Positions 53,053 to 61,391 are shown, counted from the first letter of the stretch. The stretch is DNA of 64,000 bases from an uncultured Eubacteriales bacterium (GCA_951800645.1 CATOIK010000004.1:88627-152626), one strand, 5' to 3'. A program made the numbers and translations. The notes: generated from the sequence alone by a model not told the origin.

Positions 53053-53685
53053 TTAATCCTTAAACATTGCTAAAGGAATATAATCAATATCATCACCTGT
53101 AAAAATCTCATAGGGAGCCTGACTTCCATTGCCAAATAAATTACACAATTTGATAACATCAACCTCATCGAGTAGTTCTGTTTTAATTCCTACTGCCTCA
53201 TATCTTTGCCGGAACTCTTCTGCCCGCTCCAAAAGCCCATGACAAGCATCCTTAGGATTGGAACCAAGATAGGCCCACAGCTTAAAGAAATGCTGATGCT
53301 CATAATTCTCCCCACTGGTAGACAACAGGTACGCTTCCTTTAACATAATCCGGAGAATCTTTCTCCGGCCAAGCGCATATTTACTGTCCTGCTCCTCCTG
53401 GTACGCATTAGATAAGTGTGTTTTGTACTCATCCAAATCTAACTCACGAGGAACCGAAAAATAGCTAAAATTCTTTCTGTCGCTGTCAAATGATGCTGCT
53501 AAAATATCCGTCTTTGCCTTTCGTTCCGCTGTAGAAACCAGATCCAGATTGTAGGGATACACACGAATATAAACAAATGCAAATCCATTCTTCGTATAAA
53601 GGAAATTCCCTTGTATGTCTTTTACATTTGTGTACTCATTTGCTGTTGTTATTCTTGGATTTTCTGCTTTAGTCTGTTTCTTCAT
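53053..53685 (-). CDS. T4SS protein resembling the N-terminal domain of VirB4
   Basis: I start the gene at ATG 53685 (MKKQTKAENPRITTANEYTN), giving 210 aa, with GGAG four bases upstream. A longer frame from 53751 would overlap the prgI gene extensively. The pattern VKDIQGNFLYTKNGFAFVYIRV, then VSTAERKAKTDI and SVPRELDLDEY, is that of the VirB4 N-terminal beta domain. Its start overlaps the PrgI gene by 17 bp and it precedes the ATPase gene. It probably forms a split VirB4 with the 633-aa protein. Confidence 0.7.
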   Translation of the reverse strand: MKKQTKAENPRITTANEYTNVKDIQGNFLYTKNGFAFVYIRVYPYNLDLVSTAERKAKTDILAASFDSDRKNFSYFSVPRELDLDEYKTHLSNAYQEEQDSKYALGRRKILRIMLKEAYLLSTSGENYEHQHFFKLWAYLGSNPKDACHGLLERAEEFRQRYEAVGIKTELLDEVDVIKLCNLFGNGSQAPYEIFTGDDIDYIPLAMFKD

Positions 53686-54028
53686 CCAGCTCCGTCTCTC
53701 CCTCGTAAATATTGTGATACCTGTATTCGTATTTCTTTGAACCCTTAACAAAAGCCACCATTACTTTAATCTTTTTAATAAAATTTTCATTGTATACATC
53801 ACGGCGGAATACCATAACGGAAATACTAAAAACTCCAATAGCTGTAACCAGTGCCAGCATAGAGCTCGCTGACACAGCGTAAATCCAGATTCCCAGACCT
53901 GCACATAAAAAGAAACTGAGTACATAAACATAAAGCTCAAAACTTCCAACTCCCTGTATTACATCATCTGCATCCGGCGCATTCACCGGCATATACAAAT
54001 CCTTTTGGAATTCACTTCGCTCTCCCAT
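53669..54028 (-). CDS. PrgI-family T4SS membrane protein
   Basis: I start at ATG 54028 (MGERSEFQKDLYMPVN), giving 119 aa, since GGAGGCTGAA lies immediately upstream. Two adjacent hydrophobic segments (about 38-80, SFFLCAGLGIWIYAVSASS and MLALVTAIGVFSISVMVF) follow a short N terminus. This is the PrgI pattern, a VirB3-like subunit found just before VirB4 in Gram-positive conjugative systems. It follows the small membrane gene by 1 bp and overlaps the VirB4 N-domain gene by 17 bp. Confidence 0.8.
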   Translation of the reverse strand: MGERSEFQKDLYMPVNAPDADDVIQGVGSFELYVYVLSFFLCAGLGIWIYAVSASSMLALVTAIGVFSISVMVFRRDVYNENFIKKIKVMVAFVKGSKKYEYRYHNIYEGETELDEETD

Positions 54029-54029
54029 T

Positions 54030-54254
54030 TCAGCCTCCAAAATAAACATCTTTCAGCAAGAAAACAAACTCAGCTACCCCAACGCTTATTATCGCCACCA
54101 GAACTAATTTCTTGATTTTCTGCCATGCATTATACCAATCGCCCTGCTCTAGTCCATTCACAAGCACAGTCTGTATCGCCCGCAATGTAACGCCAGTGAG
54201 AATCACTGTTTCCAATATACCTTTAGCTTCATACAGATAATCGGATACCGTCAT
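54030..54254 (-). CDS. Small two-span membrane protein of the T4SS operon
   Basis: The gene starts at ATG 54254 (MTVSDYLYEAKGILETV), 9 nt after GGAGG and just past the stop of the TrbL-like gene, and encodes 74 aa. Two amphipathic or hydrophobic segments (ILTGVTLRAIQTVLVNGL and LVLVAIISVGVAEFVFLL) flank a short loop. It resembles the small pilin-like or VirB2/VirB3-like subunits seen between TrbL and PrgI genes in other elements, without firm assignment. Confidence 0.65.
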   Translation of the reverse strand: MTVSDYLYEAKGILETVILTGVTLRAIQTVLVNGLEQGDWYNAWQKIKKLVLVAIISVGVAEFVFLLKDVYFGG

Positions 54255-54256
54255 GA

Positions 54257-55234
54257 TCATCGACCTCCTAATCCAGGAATTATACTTAGTGAGGTACGCG
54301 CCACACGAGATACGCCGCCGGATACACCGCTACCATAACAATACCTCTGCAGCCATCGTGGCGCACGGATCATAGCCACCATCCAGCCAAGGCAAATAAA
54401 TGAGGTCTGAGTAAATTGCACGATTCCATCCTTCGTGGCCATGGTAAAAAGTGCATAAGCAAACATCTGAAATGAAAAGAGCTGTAAAATAAAGCTAACC
54501 CAGGTAATCATATAGCTGGTAAAGAAGCCATTCCACCGTTCTCGGTTCGTCGTTACCTTATCGGCTGCAAAAAGAGGAAATAATGCTTTCATCAGGATTA
54601 GTTCTGCCCCACGGATACCTGCAGTAATGAAAAATAAAATAAGCCCTATTACCAACACCACAACCAGAATCAAACCCGGTGCCGTTGTTACCATCCGGTG
54701 CAGCGCATTTAGAGCATCCGATATTTGGGCTCCATCCGGAATCGCAGAAAAAAGGAATTCTTCTGAAAGCGCCTGTGAAAGATCCATCATTAAATTAAAT
54801 ATGGCTGTTCCACTGCAGGCAAAGGCAATCGCCTCTGCTGCACGAACCAGTACATCCAATGGATCTGCATCCGGGTCACCTTCTGACTCCAACACATACA
54901 CTGTAAAAAACTGTTTCAAAGTTAAAACCATAATCAGAAGACATGCCAGCATCGTAGTATAATTTGCAATATCGCCTGCCCATGTATCATTCCATCTTAC
55001 AATTTCGACAAAGATATTGTTTATAAAATCCGAGAAAAAATATATAGCCTGCGAAAGTGCTTCTGACCATGCTGACAGCGCATTATTAAACGACCAGGTT
55101 AAAGCCAGATCTCTTAAATATCCAAACCCATCAAATGGCCCAATTCCTGGTATAAACCAATTCATTCCAGAAGTAATATAATCACCAGGATTGGGTAAAT
55201 CTGGAATTCTTTGAATCAGCTTTAATGGTATCAT
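54257..55234 (-). CDS. VirB6/TrbL-like polytopic T4SS channel protein
   Basis: I start at ATG 55234 (MIPLKLIQRIPDLPNPG), giving 325 aa, because GGAAGGTGTTTAC is well placed. The longer frame begins inside the upstream gene. Five to seven hydrophobic segments are visible (e.g. TTMLACLLIMVLTLKQFF, LILVVVLVIGLILFFITAG, WVSFILQLFSFQMFAYAL). Gly- and Arg-rich C-terminal residues follow. This architecture fits the VirB6/TrbL inner-membrane channel component. Position between the VirB2-like gene and PrgI supports it. Confidence 0.8.
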   Translation of the reverse strand: MIPLKLIQRIPDLPNPGDYITSGMNWFIPGIGPFDGFGYLRDLALTWSFNNALSAWSEALSQAIYFFSDFINNIFVEIVRWNDTWAGDIANYTTMLACLLIMVLTLKQFFTVYVLESEGDPDADPLDVLVRAAEAIAFACSGTAIFNLMMDLSQALSEEFLFSAIPDGAQISDALNALHRMVTTAPGLILVVVLVIGLILFFITAGIRGAELILMKALFPLFAADKVTTNRERWNGFFTSYMITWVSFILQLFSFQMFAYALFTMATKDGIVQFTQTSFICLGWMVAMIRAPRWLQRYCYGSGVSGGVSRVARTSLSIIPGLGGR

Positions 55235-55250
55235 GTAAACACCTTCCTTT

Positions 55251-55586
55251 TTAGTTACCAATACTGCCGCCATAATACCCAACAATCGTGGTAATTACTC
55301 CAACTATGCAAGTAATCAATATGGCACCACCTACGGTTTCCCATATTTTTTTCTTTGCACGAGGTTTTTCCTGTTCATCAGCTGCCTGCCACTGTATTGT
55401 TCTCCATACCCCTAGTGCCAAAGACACAAGGCCTCCTATTGTGACAATGATCGGCGTTGCATCTCCAATTAACTTTTCCGTTCCCTGCACAAGCGGTAAA
55501 TCAGCTAATCCATTCGCATATGCAGGAAATCCAATCAGCAACATAAGCTGTAATGTGCAAAAAATTGTTTCAATCTTCTTTTTCAT
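55251..55586 (-). CDS. VirB2/TrbC-like pilin-type protein
   Basis: The 111-aa protein has a signal-like N terminus (MKKKIETIFCTLQLMLLIGF, cleavage near AYA), a mature part with two hydrophobic segments (PIIVTIGGLVSLALGVW and VGGAILITCIVGVITTIVGY), and a polar turn between them. This is the pattern of VirB2/TrbC-type subunits. It sits between the TraG-like and TrbL-like genes, where that subunit is expected. GAGGAGAGAGACCAAA is its SD region. Confidence 0.7.
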   Translation of the reverse strand: MKKKIETIFCTLQLMLLIGFPAYANGLADLPLVQGTEKLIGDATPIIVTIGGLVSLALGVWRTIQWQAADEQEKPRAKKKIWETVGGAILITCIVGVITTIVGYYGGSIGN

Positions 55587-55602
55587 TTTGGTCTCTCTCC
55601 TC

Positions 55603-57540
55603 CTACAAAAAACTTATCTGTTCTTTTTCACTTTCCGCTTTTTCTTCCAGCATTTCTTTATACTGGTTCCAAATACCCCAGAGCTCAATATCTCCTATTT
55701 TGCGTTCCTTTCTTGCGTCTTCACGCATTTGAATGATTTTGTTATTGTACGCCTCATCTCCCAATCCCCATAATTGATTAACCCGGTACTGGCTGAGATC
55801 TGGCAATTCTGTAATAGCCGGATAATTTCCCTGGTTCATAATAAGGGCATAGGGCGCATCAATCAAAGTCAGCTCCGACAACTGAAGTAAATTCCTCCCA
55901 GTCATGTTACTGCTTATGGATACAGAGCCGTCATTGTTTTTACTATAAGAAGCACTGCTGCTGGCAGATGTAACTTCAACGGTATACTTATCAAGGGTTT
56001 TACTGATGTCTTCCAATGTCTCTGTGCTGTCTGATTTTAGATAAAGCTTAATCCTACAATTTCCCTTAATCGTTTTAAAATCATCCTTGTATTTTGCCTG
56101 CAGCTGCTGATAATCCTGGATAACCAGATTCATCCTTACCTTACGGCTTCGACCAGCGGTAGCAATATTAGGCAACACCGGAATTGTTGGGAAGTTACCA
56201 ATCTCGTCTAAATCATAATCAATCGGAACCGGAAGCTGACCGCCATGTTCTCCGGCCAATTCAACGCTGGCCATATAAGATTGATTGACAAAAATAGAAC
56301 CTAATGGATACAGCGTTTTTTTCTCATCCGGAATCATCATATAAACAACTGTTTTTTCGCTTCCAATATCTGACAGCTTAAAATCTGATTTACTGGTCAT
56401 TTCTGCTACATTGGGATTTGTAAACAATTTCAGAGTTCCCAGTGCTGATGTATAAAAGGACGATCTGGTTCTCTCAGCTGCAATCTGCCCCTGCAGAAAT
56501 ACAGTTTTGGCTGGATGATTATCTGCCAGAGTATCCAGATACAGAGACAGTGGTGTCAAACCAGTCTCCGGATGCTGGCGGCCCATATACGCCAAAAAAT
56601 AATACACATTTGCCAGATTCTTGCACATGTCAGGTGCTTCGATACAAACAGCCAAAATCCCAGCTGCAATCGTGGCCGTCTCGCCGTTATACCACAAAGG
56701 TTCTCCCTTTTGCTCTCCTACTAAAACAGATACCAAATCCCAGGTCTTGTCTATTGCATCCGCTTTGTCATTTGCATCCAGTGCATCCAGAATCGGCTGC
56801 AAATAATTGTAATGTGCAGATTTTTTTGGTCTTCGCAAATCCAGAATAATGGTTTTATATCCCAGACGCTTCGCATACTCGCTGGTGTAATAGCAAATCT
56901 CACCTTTTACATCAGAAATAATCAGAGACTTTCCAGCCATCATCTGCAGCCATATCGTCTCCAGTAATACCCGACGAGTTTTTCCGGAGCCGGTGGAGCC
57001 AATAATCAAACTATGCAGACCATCGGCTACATACCGGATATGCTCTTTCCCATTGACCTTTTTCATTTCCACAACCAGGCCACCATCTTTACATGTTTCA
57101 TGTCCAGAATAAACAAAGGTCTGATAAATGTTATCTTTTTCTCTCTCCGTTGCAAATCTTGCCGTACCGTGCTGACCATTTCCTACTGCAATCGGTATAC
57201 TTATCTTATCGGTTACCCAAATCGTTTTGACATCGCTTGGCTTCGCATGGGGCTTTATGAGCAGATAAATCATTGCATAAACATAAAGGGTCTGAATCAA
57301 TAAAAACCAGATCTGCACTCCCTTATTTTTAAATAACTGTATCCATGCTTCCCCATAGTTCATATCCAACTCAATCTGGAGAGCCCCCATCCATTTTGCT
57401 GCAATAATAAATAAAGATATTTGATGCACCATATAAGCTATCCAAGGAGCAAAAAGCATTTCTATTGCTGTACTGATTACCAAAATCTTAGTAATTTGTT
57501 TAAACCGGTCTAAACCAGATTTCTTTTCTAATAAAGCCAT
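55603..57540 (-). CDS. VirD4/TraG-type coupling protein
   Basis: The coupling ATPase links the relaxase-DNA complex to the T4SS channel. The 645-aa protein has two N-terminal membrane segments (about 17-48 and 76-95). Walker A is IIGSTGSGKT (about 179-188), followed by KSLIISDVKGEI, and a Walker B region DYDLDEIGNFPTIP. The SRKVRMNLVIQDYQQL segment is typical of the TraG family. It is the second gene of the transfer operon, 5 bp after the SSB gene. The C terminus is charged and may interact with the relaxosome. Confidence 0.93.
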   Translation of the reverse strand: MALLEKKSGLDRFKQITKILVISTAIEMLFAPWIAYMVHQISLFIIAAKWMGALQIELDMNYGEAWIQLFKNKGVQIWFLLIQTLYVYAMIYLLIKPHAKPSDVKTIWVTDKISIPIAVGNGQHGTARFATEREKDNIYQTFVYSGHETCKDGGLVVEMKKVNGKEHIRYVADGLHSLIIGSTGSGKTRRVLLETIWLQMMAGKSLIISDVKGEICYYTSEYAKRLGYKTIILDLRRPKKSAHYNYLQPILDALDANDKADAIDKTWDLVSVLVGEQKGEPLWYNGETATIAAGILAVCIEAPDMCKNLANVYYFLAYMGRQHPETGLTPLSLYLDTLADNHPAKTVFLQGQIAAERTRSSFYTSALGTLKLFTNPNVAEMTSKSDFKLSDIGSEKTVVYMMIPDEKKTLYPLGSIFVNQSYMASVELAGEHGGQLPVPIDYDLDEIGNFPTIPVLPNIATAGRSRKVRMNLVIQDYQQLQAKYKDDFKTIKGNCRIKLYLKSDSTETLEDISKTLDKYTVEVTSASSSASYSKNNDGSVSISSNMTGRNLLQLSELTLIDAPYALIMNQGNYPAITELPDLSQYRVNQLWGLGDEAYNNKIIQMREDARKERKIGDIELWGIWNQYKEMLEEKAESEKEQISFL

Positions 57541-57545
57541 CTCAT

Positions 57546-58034
57546 CTACCTAGGTAATGTAGAATTACAATTCGGGCAAGTATTATCTGGATTCGGTCTT
57601 ACCTCATTAAAACAGTTCGGGCAAAATACTGTCTCTGCAAAAACATCTTCTTCTAGTCCCTCTGGGATATTCATAAATCCGTCACCTACTTCAGATGGTT
57701 TTGAGTCTCCAGAAGAAGTATTTTCTGTTTTCGGTCCTCCAAAATCAACAGACTGACACTGAACACGGAACGAACTCTGGATGATACCATTCTTTTCAAA
57801 AGTTCCCGGAACAGCTTTTCCAATCACCTCAATTCGCTGGCCCTTCCGAAAATGAGCATTGATAAACTCAGCCCTTCCATCCCAGGCTTCACAATAGAAC
57901 CATAAGGTTTTTGGCTGACCTTCCTTGTCAAGTCCGTCTCTAACTGCAAGAGAAAAAAGCGCTTTCTTATGGTCTCCTGCCATTACAATTTTAGGATCAT
58001 CTCCCAAATGTCCGGATAAAATAATTTGATTCAT
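57546..58034 (-). CDS. ssb: Single-stranded DNA-binding protein with C-terminal zinc ribbon
   Basis: I start at ATG 58034 (MNQIILSGHLGDDPKI), giving 162 aa, with GAGGAGGTACGAA upstream. Residues 1-100 form the OB-fold of bacterial SSB (KTLWFYCEAWDGRAEFI, KGQRIEVIGKAVPG). A Ser/Thr-rich linker follows. Instead of the acidic tail ending in PF that recruits partner proteins in normal SSB, the C terminus has CPNC-x11-CPNC, which should bind zinc. It heads the transfer operon and would coat the transferred strand. Confidence 0.85.
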   Translation of the reverse strand: MNQIILSGHLGDDPKIVMAGDHKKALFSLAVRDGLDKEGQPKTLWFYCEAWDGRAEFINAHFRKGQRIEVIGKAVPGTFEKNGIIQSSFRVQCQSVDFGGPKTENTSSGDSKPSEVGDGFMNIPEGLEEDVFAETVFCPNCFNEVRPNPDNTCPNCNSTLPR

Positions 58035-58058
58035 TTCGTACCTCCTCGCAAAAAATTC

Positions 58059-58117
58059 ACTATAATTTAGGTGACGGTTCATCTGCCAAAACTGGACAAT
58101 ATATTTATTTTGTCCAG
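58059..58117. promoter_or_regulatory. Divergent control region between the transfer and relaxase operons
   Basis: Between ssb (minus strand) and the tyrosine recombinase gene (plus strand) lies a perfect 8-bp inverted repeat CTGGACAA-N10-TTGTCCAG (58092-58117). A possible minus-strand promoter TTGGCA (58084-58089) and TATAGT (58059-58064) has 19-bp spacing, slightly long. The repeat overlaps the region where both promoters would lie, so a regulator binding there could switch both operons. AAGGAGAGATATT provides the SD for the plus-strand operon. Confidence 0.5.
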
Positions 58118-58142
58118 AATTCTATAACCAAGGAGAGATATT

Positions 58143-58784
58143 ATGAGACAATCTGCAAAACGCCGTATCACACAGGAAATAAAATTTCTGACACCTGAGG
58201 AAACTCACCGGTTATACAGAGTTATATCTTGTGATTGCAGTAATCACGCCATCCGGAACAGAGCGGCCTTCTTTATCGCAAAATACTGCGCTTTGCGAGC
58301 ATCTGAGGTGGGCTTAATCCGCATGTCAGATTATAATATCGTGTCACATACTATCTACTGTAGGCGTGTAAAAGGCAGTAAATCCAATACCATAAAAATC
58401 GTTGACCCTGAAGTCATCGATTTTCTGGATGCACATTACAGCCAGCGCATACAAATAGACCCACAAAATCCGTATTTATTTCCATCACAAAAAGGGTCAC
58501 CGCTTAATCGACGATCCCTGGATAATCTCATAAAAGGATACGGTGCCCAAATTAACCTGGATGTTACCAAGCGTCATTTCCATGTGCTGAAGCACACCAG
58601 GGCCATGGAGCTAATCAATTATTCCGGCATACATCTCCGAGATGTGCAATGGTGGCTCGGCCATAAAAGTATCAATAACACTATGATTTATTTGGAATAC
58701 ACTTCAAAGGCCCAGGAAGAACTGTTCGCCCGGATTGCCGAAGTAGAAGGAATGAGGAGGATTTATGCCGACAAAACGCCCTAG
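58143..58784 (+). CDS. Tyrosine recombinase (XerC-like), catalytic domain only
   Basis: The 213-aa protein has the catalytic residues of tyrosine recombinases. These are Arg52 in ALRASEV, Lys77 in RVKGSKSN, His147 and Lys150-His151 in HVLKHTRA, His174 in WLGHKS and nucleophile Tyr183 in TMIYLEY. The canonical box II Arg is Lys here. It lacks an N-terminal core-binding domain, so it is shorter than XerC (about 300 aa). It starts the plus-strand operon whose next gene overlaps it by 20 bp. It may resolve element multimers or act as an accessory recombinase beside the large serine recombinase at 14.4 kb. Confidence 0.85.
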   Translation: MRQSAKRRITQEIKFLTPEETHRLYRVISCDCSNHAIRNRAAFFIAKYCALRASEVGLIRMSDYNIVSHTIYCRRVKGSKSNTIKIVDPEVIDFLDAHYSQRIQIDPQNPYLFPSQKGSPLNRRSLDNLIKGYGAQINLDVTKRHFHVLKHTRAMELINYSGIHLRDVQWWLGHKSINNTMIYLEYTSKAQEELFARIAEVEGMRRIYADKTP

Positions 58785-59163
58785 AATTTATGTTACATTA
58801 ACGCCGGAGGTATACCGGCAAATAAAAAGCCTGGCCAAAAAAAATCACAGTAATAACAGCGATGTTGCCAGAGAACTGATAGAGAAGGGCCTGGATCTGG
58901 AAGTAACACAACAAAACCTGGATTACATGAGCATTTTTCTCAGAGAGCAGCTTACCGATGTGCTCCGCCCTTTTATGGATCGTATGATCAGCCTGCAGTC
59001 CAAGACCTGCATTCAAGCTGGCGCTGCAGCGTATTTATCTGCAGAAAGCATTCGCAGATTCGTGCCTCCTGCAGAACAAATGGAGGTAGTTGAGGCCTAC
59101 GAAGCAGCCAGAAAAAAGGCAATAGAGTACACTCGAAGAAGGATTGACCTAGACTCTGAATAA
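58765..59163 (+). CDS. Ribbon-helix-helix relaxosome accessory protein
   Basis: The 132-aa protein begins MPTKRPRIYVTLTPEVYRQI followed by a helical segment with NSDVARELIEKGL, an N-terminal ribbon-helix-helix DNA-binding domain of the CopG/MobC kind. The rest is helical with an ARRKA-like basic tail. It overlaps the recombinase gene by 20 bp and lies 14 bp upstream of the relaxase gene. It most likely binds the origin of transfer and helps the relaxase, and may autoregulate the operon through the repeat at 58092-58117. Confidence 0.75.
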   Translation: MPTKRPRIYVTLTPEVYRQIKSLAKKNHSNNSDVARELIEKGLDLEVTQQNLDYMSIFLREQLTDVLRPFMDRMISLQSKTCIQAGAAAYLSAESIRRFVPPAEQMEVVEAYEAARKKAIEYTRRRIDLDSE

Positions 59164-59177
59164 ATCGAGGTAAAGTA

Positions 59178-60812
59178 ATGTCAAAAAACATTGTGGTATC
59201 AAAAATACGATGCGAAAACCCGAATAAACGCAACAAGACGCCCGCTCTCAATCGTAATAACTTGATGTATGTAGCAACAAGAGAAGGGGTAGACCTAACC
59301 CCTTCTTCTTCCACCGGTAATGATAACTCCATTTATGTACGCTATATCAGCGAGCGGCCACGAAGTCATGGTCTGTTTGGAAATCTCCCTGCCAATGAGA
59401 TTGATGATTTAGATGCTCTGTGCAGCTCTATGTATCAGCTGTCAAAACACCAGCCTGTTTTTAAAGGCATTTTGTCTTTGGCAGAAGAAGACGCCAAACT
59501 CCTCGGATACGACAAGAAAGATAAATGGGAAACCACTTTACGCCTTGCACTTCCAGAAATTGCAGCGCAGTTCAAAATCCGTCCTACAGAACTGCAGTGG
59601 GTCGCTGCTTTCCACCAAGAGAAAGGACACCCTCATGTGCATTATATGCTGTGGGCCAATAGTGATCGGATTATCTCGCCCTACATCCATACTTCAACAC
59701 AAAACAGATGCCGGGAAATATTTTCAAAATACATTTTTGAAGAAGAACGAAACCGCCAGGTAATCAATAAGACCATGGCTCGGGATGATATTATTACCAG
59801 TGGCAAAGAGCTTATCCGGACAGAATTAGAGCAGCTATTTATTCCTGGTTCTGAAACTGCTAGCATAACCGGCCGCATTGACTATGAACACCTATCCGCT
59901 TTATCAAAGGATTTGTTGACCTTTTGCAGTAACCTGCCTGCTGGTGGCCGCCTGGCATATAAATTTCTTCCGCCAGAACAGAAAAAGGCGCTTAACTATA
60001 TTGTGGAACAGTTCCTTGCAGTTCCTGCATTAAAAGGGAAATATATAGAATACCAGAACTCCATGAAAGATATTTTGAAATCTTATTCTGTTGTAGGGGA
60101 AAAGGAACTAAGAAAACAGGAATTGGCTGACATCGATTTAAAGAAGCGTTTGGGGAATGTGATTCTAAAAGAATTAAAAAATTTTCGTCTTTCCCCAAAT
60201 CCGGATCAGAAAGTATACGCTGAAGAATCTTATAAAAAATATAACAGTGCTGATGCTGCAGTTCAGGGAAATGTCGATGCCCAGTATCAGCTTGGAAAAA
60301 TTTATGCTAACCCAGAGCTAGATGCATTTGATCTTCAAAAGGCTATTAGCTACTTTAATTCAGCTGCAGAGCAGGGAAACGAATTTGCTCTATATAACCT
60401 TGGAACTATCTATGCCAACGAAAATTATGATGTTTACGATATAAAAAGTGCTTTAGAATTTTACCATCGTGCTATTGATGACTTCAACAATTCCGCCGCC
60501 AAGTACCAATTAGGACGGATGTATCTATTTGGAAATGGTGTAGAGAAAAATGTTATATTAGGTATGGAATATCTAAAAGATGCTGCTAAAGATGGAAATG
60601 AGTATGCTGCAGCATTGATTAGCTTCTACCAGCGCAACCAGGTTATGTATGTGACATATACAATTTCTCAGGGAATATTAAATAGCTTGACAAATGAGAC
60701 TTATCAGAATAGACAACTTCAAAAAGGCTTGTCAAAAGCAACCTTTTCCAAAAAGCTACGTAAGGAACTGACAAAGAAAAATCAGATTAAAAGTTCTGAG
60801 CCGGATCTGTGA
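59178..60812 (+). CDS. MobP-type relaxase with C-terminal Sel1-like repeats
   Basis: Relaxases nick the origin of transfer and stay bound to the 5' end of the transferred strand. The 544-aa protein has an N-terminal relaxase domain with the metal-binding histidine cluster HQEKGHPHVH (His146, 151, 153, 155) and an N-terminal tyrosine candidate such as Tyr31 in LMYVATREG. This resembles the MobP3-like relaxases of Firmicute ICEs. The second half contains three or four Sel1/TPR-like repeats (DAQYQLGKIYANPELDAFDL, FALYNLGTIYANENYDVYD, AKYQLGRMYLFGNGVEKN; about 375-480). The repeats could bind partner proteins at the coupling stage. It is the last gene of the operon. Confidence 0.85.
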   Translation: MSKNIVVSKIRCENPNKRNKTPALNRNNLMYVATREGVDLTPSSSTGNDNSIYVRYISERPRSHGLFGNLPANEIDDLDALCSSMYQLSKHQPVFKGILSLAEEDAKLLGYDKKDKWETTLRLALPEIAAQFKIRPTELQWVAAFHQEKGHPHVHYMLWANSDRIISPYIHTSTQNRCREIFSKYIFEEERNRQVINKTMARDDIITSGKELIRTELEQLFIPGSETASITGRIDYEHLSALSKDLLTFCSNLPAGGRLAYKFLPPEQKKALNYIVEQFLAVPALKGKYIEYQNSMKDILKSYSVVGEKELRKQELADIDLKKRLGNVILKELKNFRLSPNPDQKVYAEESYKKYNSADAAVQGNVDAQYQLGKIYANPELDAFDLQKAISYFNSAAEQGNEFALYNLGTIYANENYDVYDIKSALEFYHRAIDDFNNSAAKYQLGRMYLFGNGVEKNVILGMEYLKDAAKDGNEYAAALISFYQRNQVMYVTYTISQGILNSLTNETYQNRQLQKGLSKATFSKKLRKELTKKNQIKSSEPDL

Positions 60813-60855
60813 TTTTCTTGCAAAATGATAATGGGTTGTCATTGGGATACTCCCG

Positions 60856-61317
60856 GAAATCCAGCAGTGTATCATTCATCAAATCCGGAATACCACTCGG
60901 TTTATATCTTACAAAGAAATCAAGCCTCTGATGGCAGATTTAAAACATGTTTATGCAGTTCCGACAGAAGAAATCGCCCTCACCGAACTGGACAGATTTG
61001 AAGATACGTGGGGCACAAAATATCCCAAAATCGCAAAGTCTTGGAGAGACAACTGGGCAAATCTGGCAACCTATTTCAAATATCCGGAGGCTGTCCGGCG
61101 CCTGATTTACACAACCAATGCCATTGAGGGGTTTAACCGCCAGCTGCAGAAGGTCACGAAAGCAAAGACGGTCTTTCCCTCCGATGACAGCCTTCTTAAA
61201 ATGCTGTATCTGGCCATGATGGACATCACAAAAAAATGGACTGGGCACCGTCAGGACTAGGGCCAGATCCATTCACAGCTGGAGATTTTCTTTGAAGAAT
61301 GTCTGGCAGGATTATAA
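60856..61317 (+). pseudogene. IS256-family transposase remnant
   Basis: The frame from about 60,856 reads EIQQCIIHQIRNTTRFISYK, then MADLKHVYAVPTEEIALTEL and NAIEGFNRQLQKVTKAK, the C-terminal third of IS256-type transposases. The N-terminal two thirds, including the first catalytic Asp residues, are missing. A TAG at 61258-61260 interrupts the last 20 codons, which continue in frame (GQIHSQLEIFFEECLAGL) to TAA at 61317. It lies directly after the relaxase gene, so this is an insertion decayed beyond function. No intact terminal inverted repeats were recognised. Confidence 0.85.
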
Positions 61318-61355
61318 GCTGAAACCGGAAAATAGGGCTGCATAAGCAGCCTGTC

Positions 61356-61383
61356 TTGACATGCCCGGAATCTGCATTATAAT
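61356..61383 (+). promoter_or_regulatory. Consensus sigma-A promoter
   Basis: TTGACA (61356-61361) and TATAAT (61378-61383) match the consensus at every base, with a 16-bp spacer. It lies 39 bp after the transposase remnant. Transcription would start near 61,390 and immediately enter the hairpin at 61392-61421, then the small hydrophobic reading frame and the terminator at 61619-61669. That is the layout of a type I toxin mRNA. Confidence 0.8.
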
Positions 61384-61391
61384 ACAAGCAG

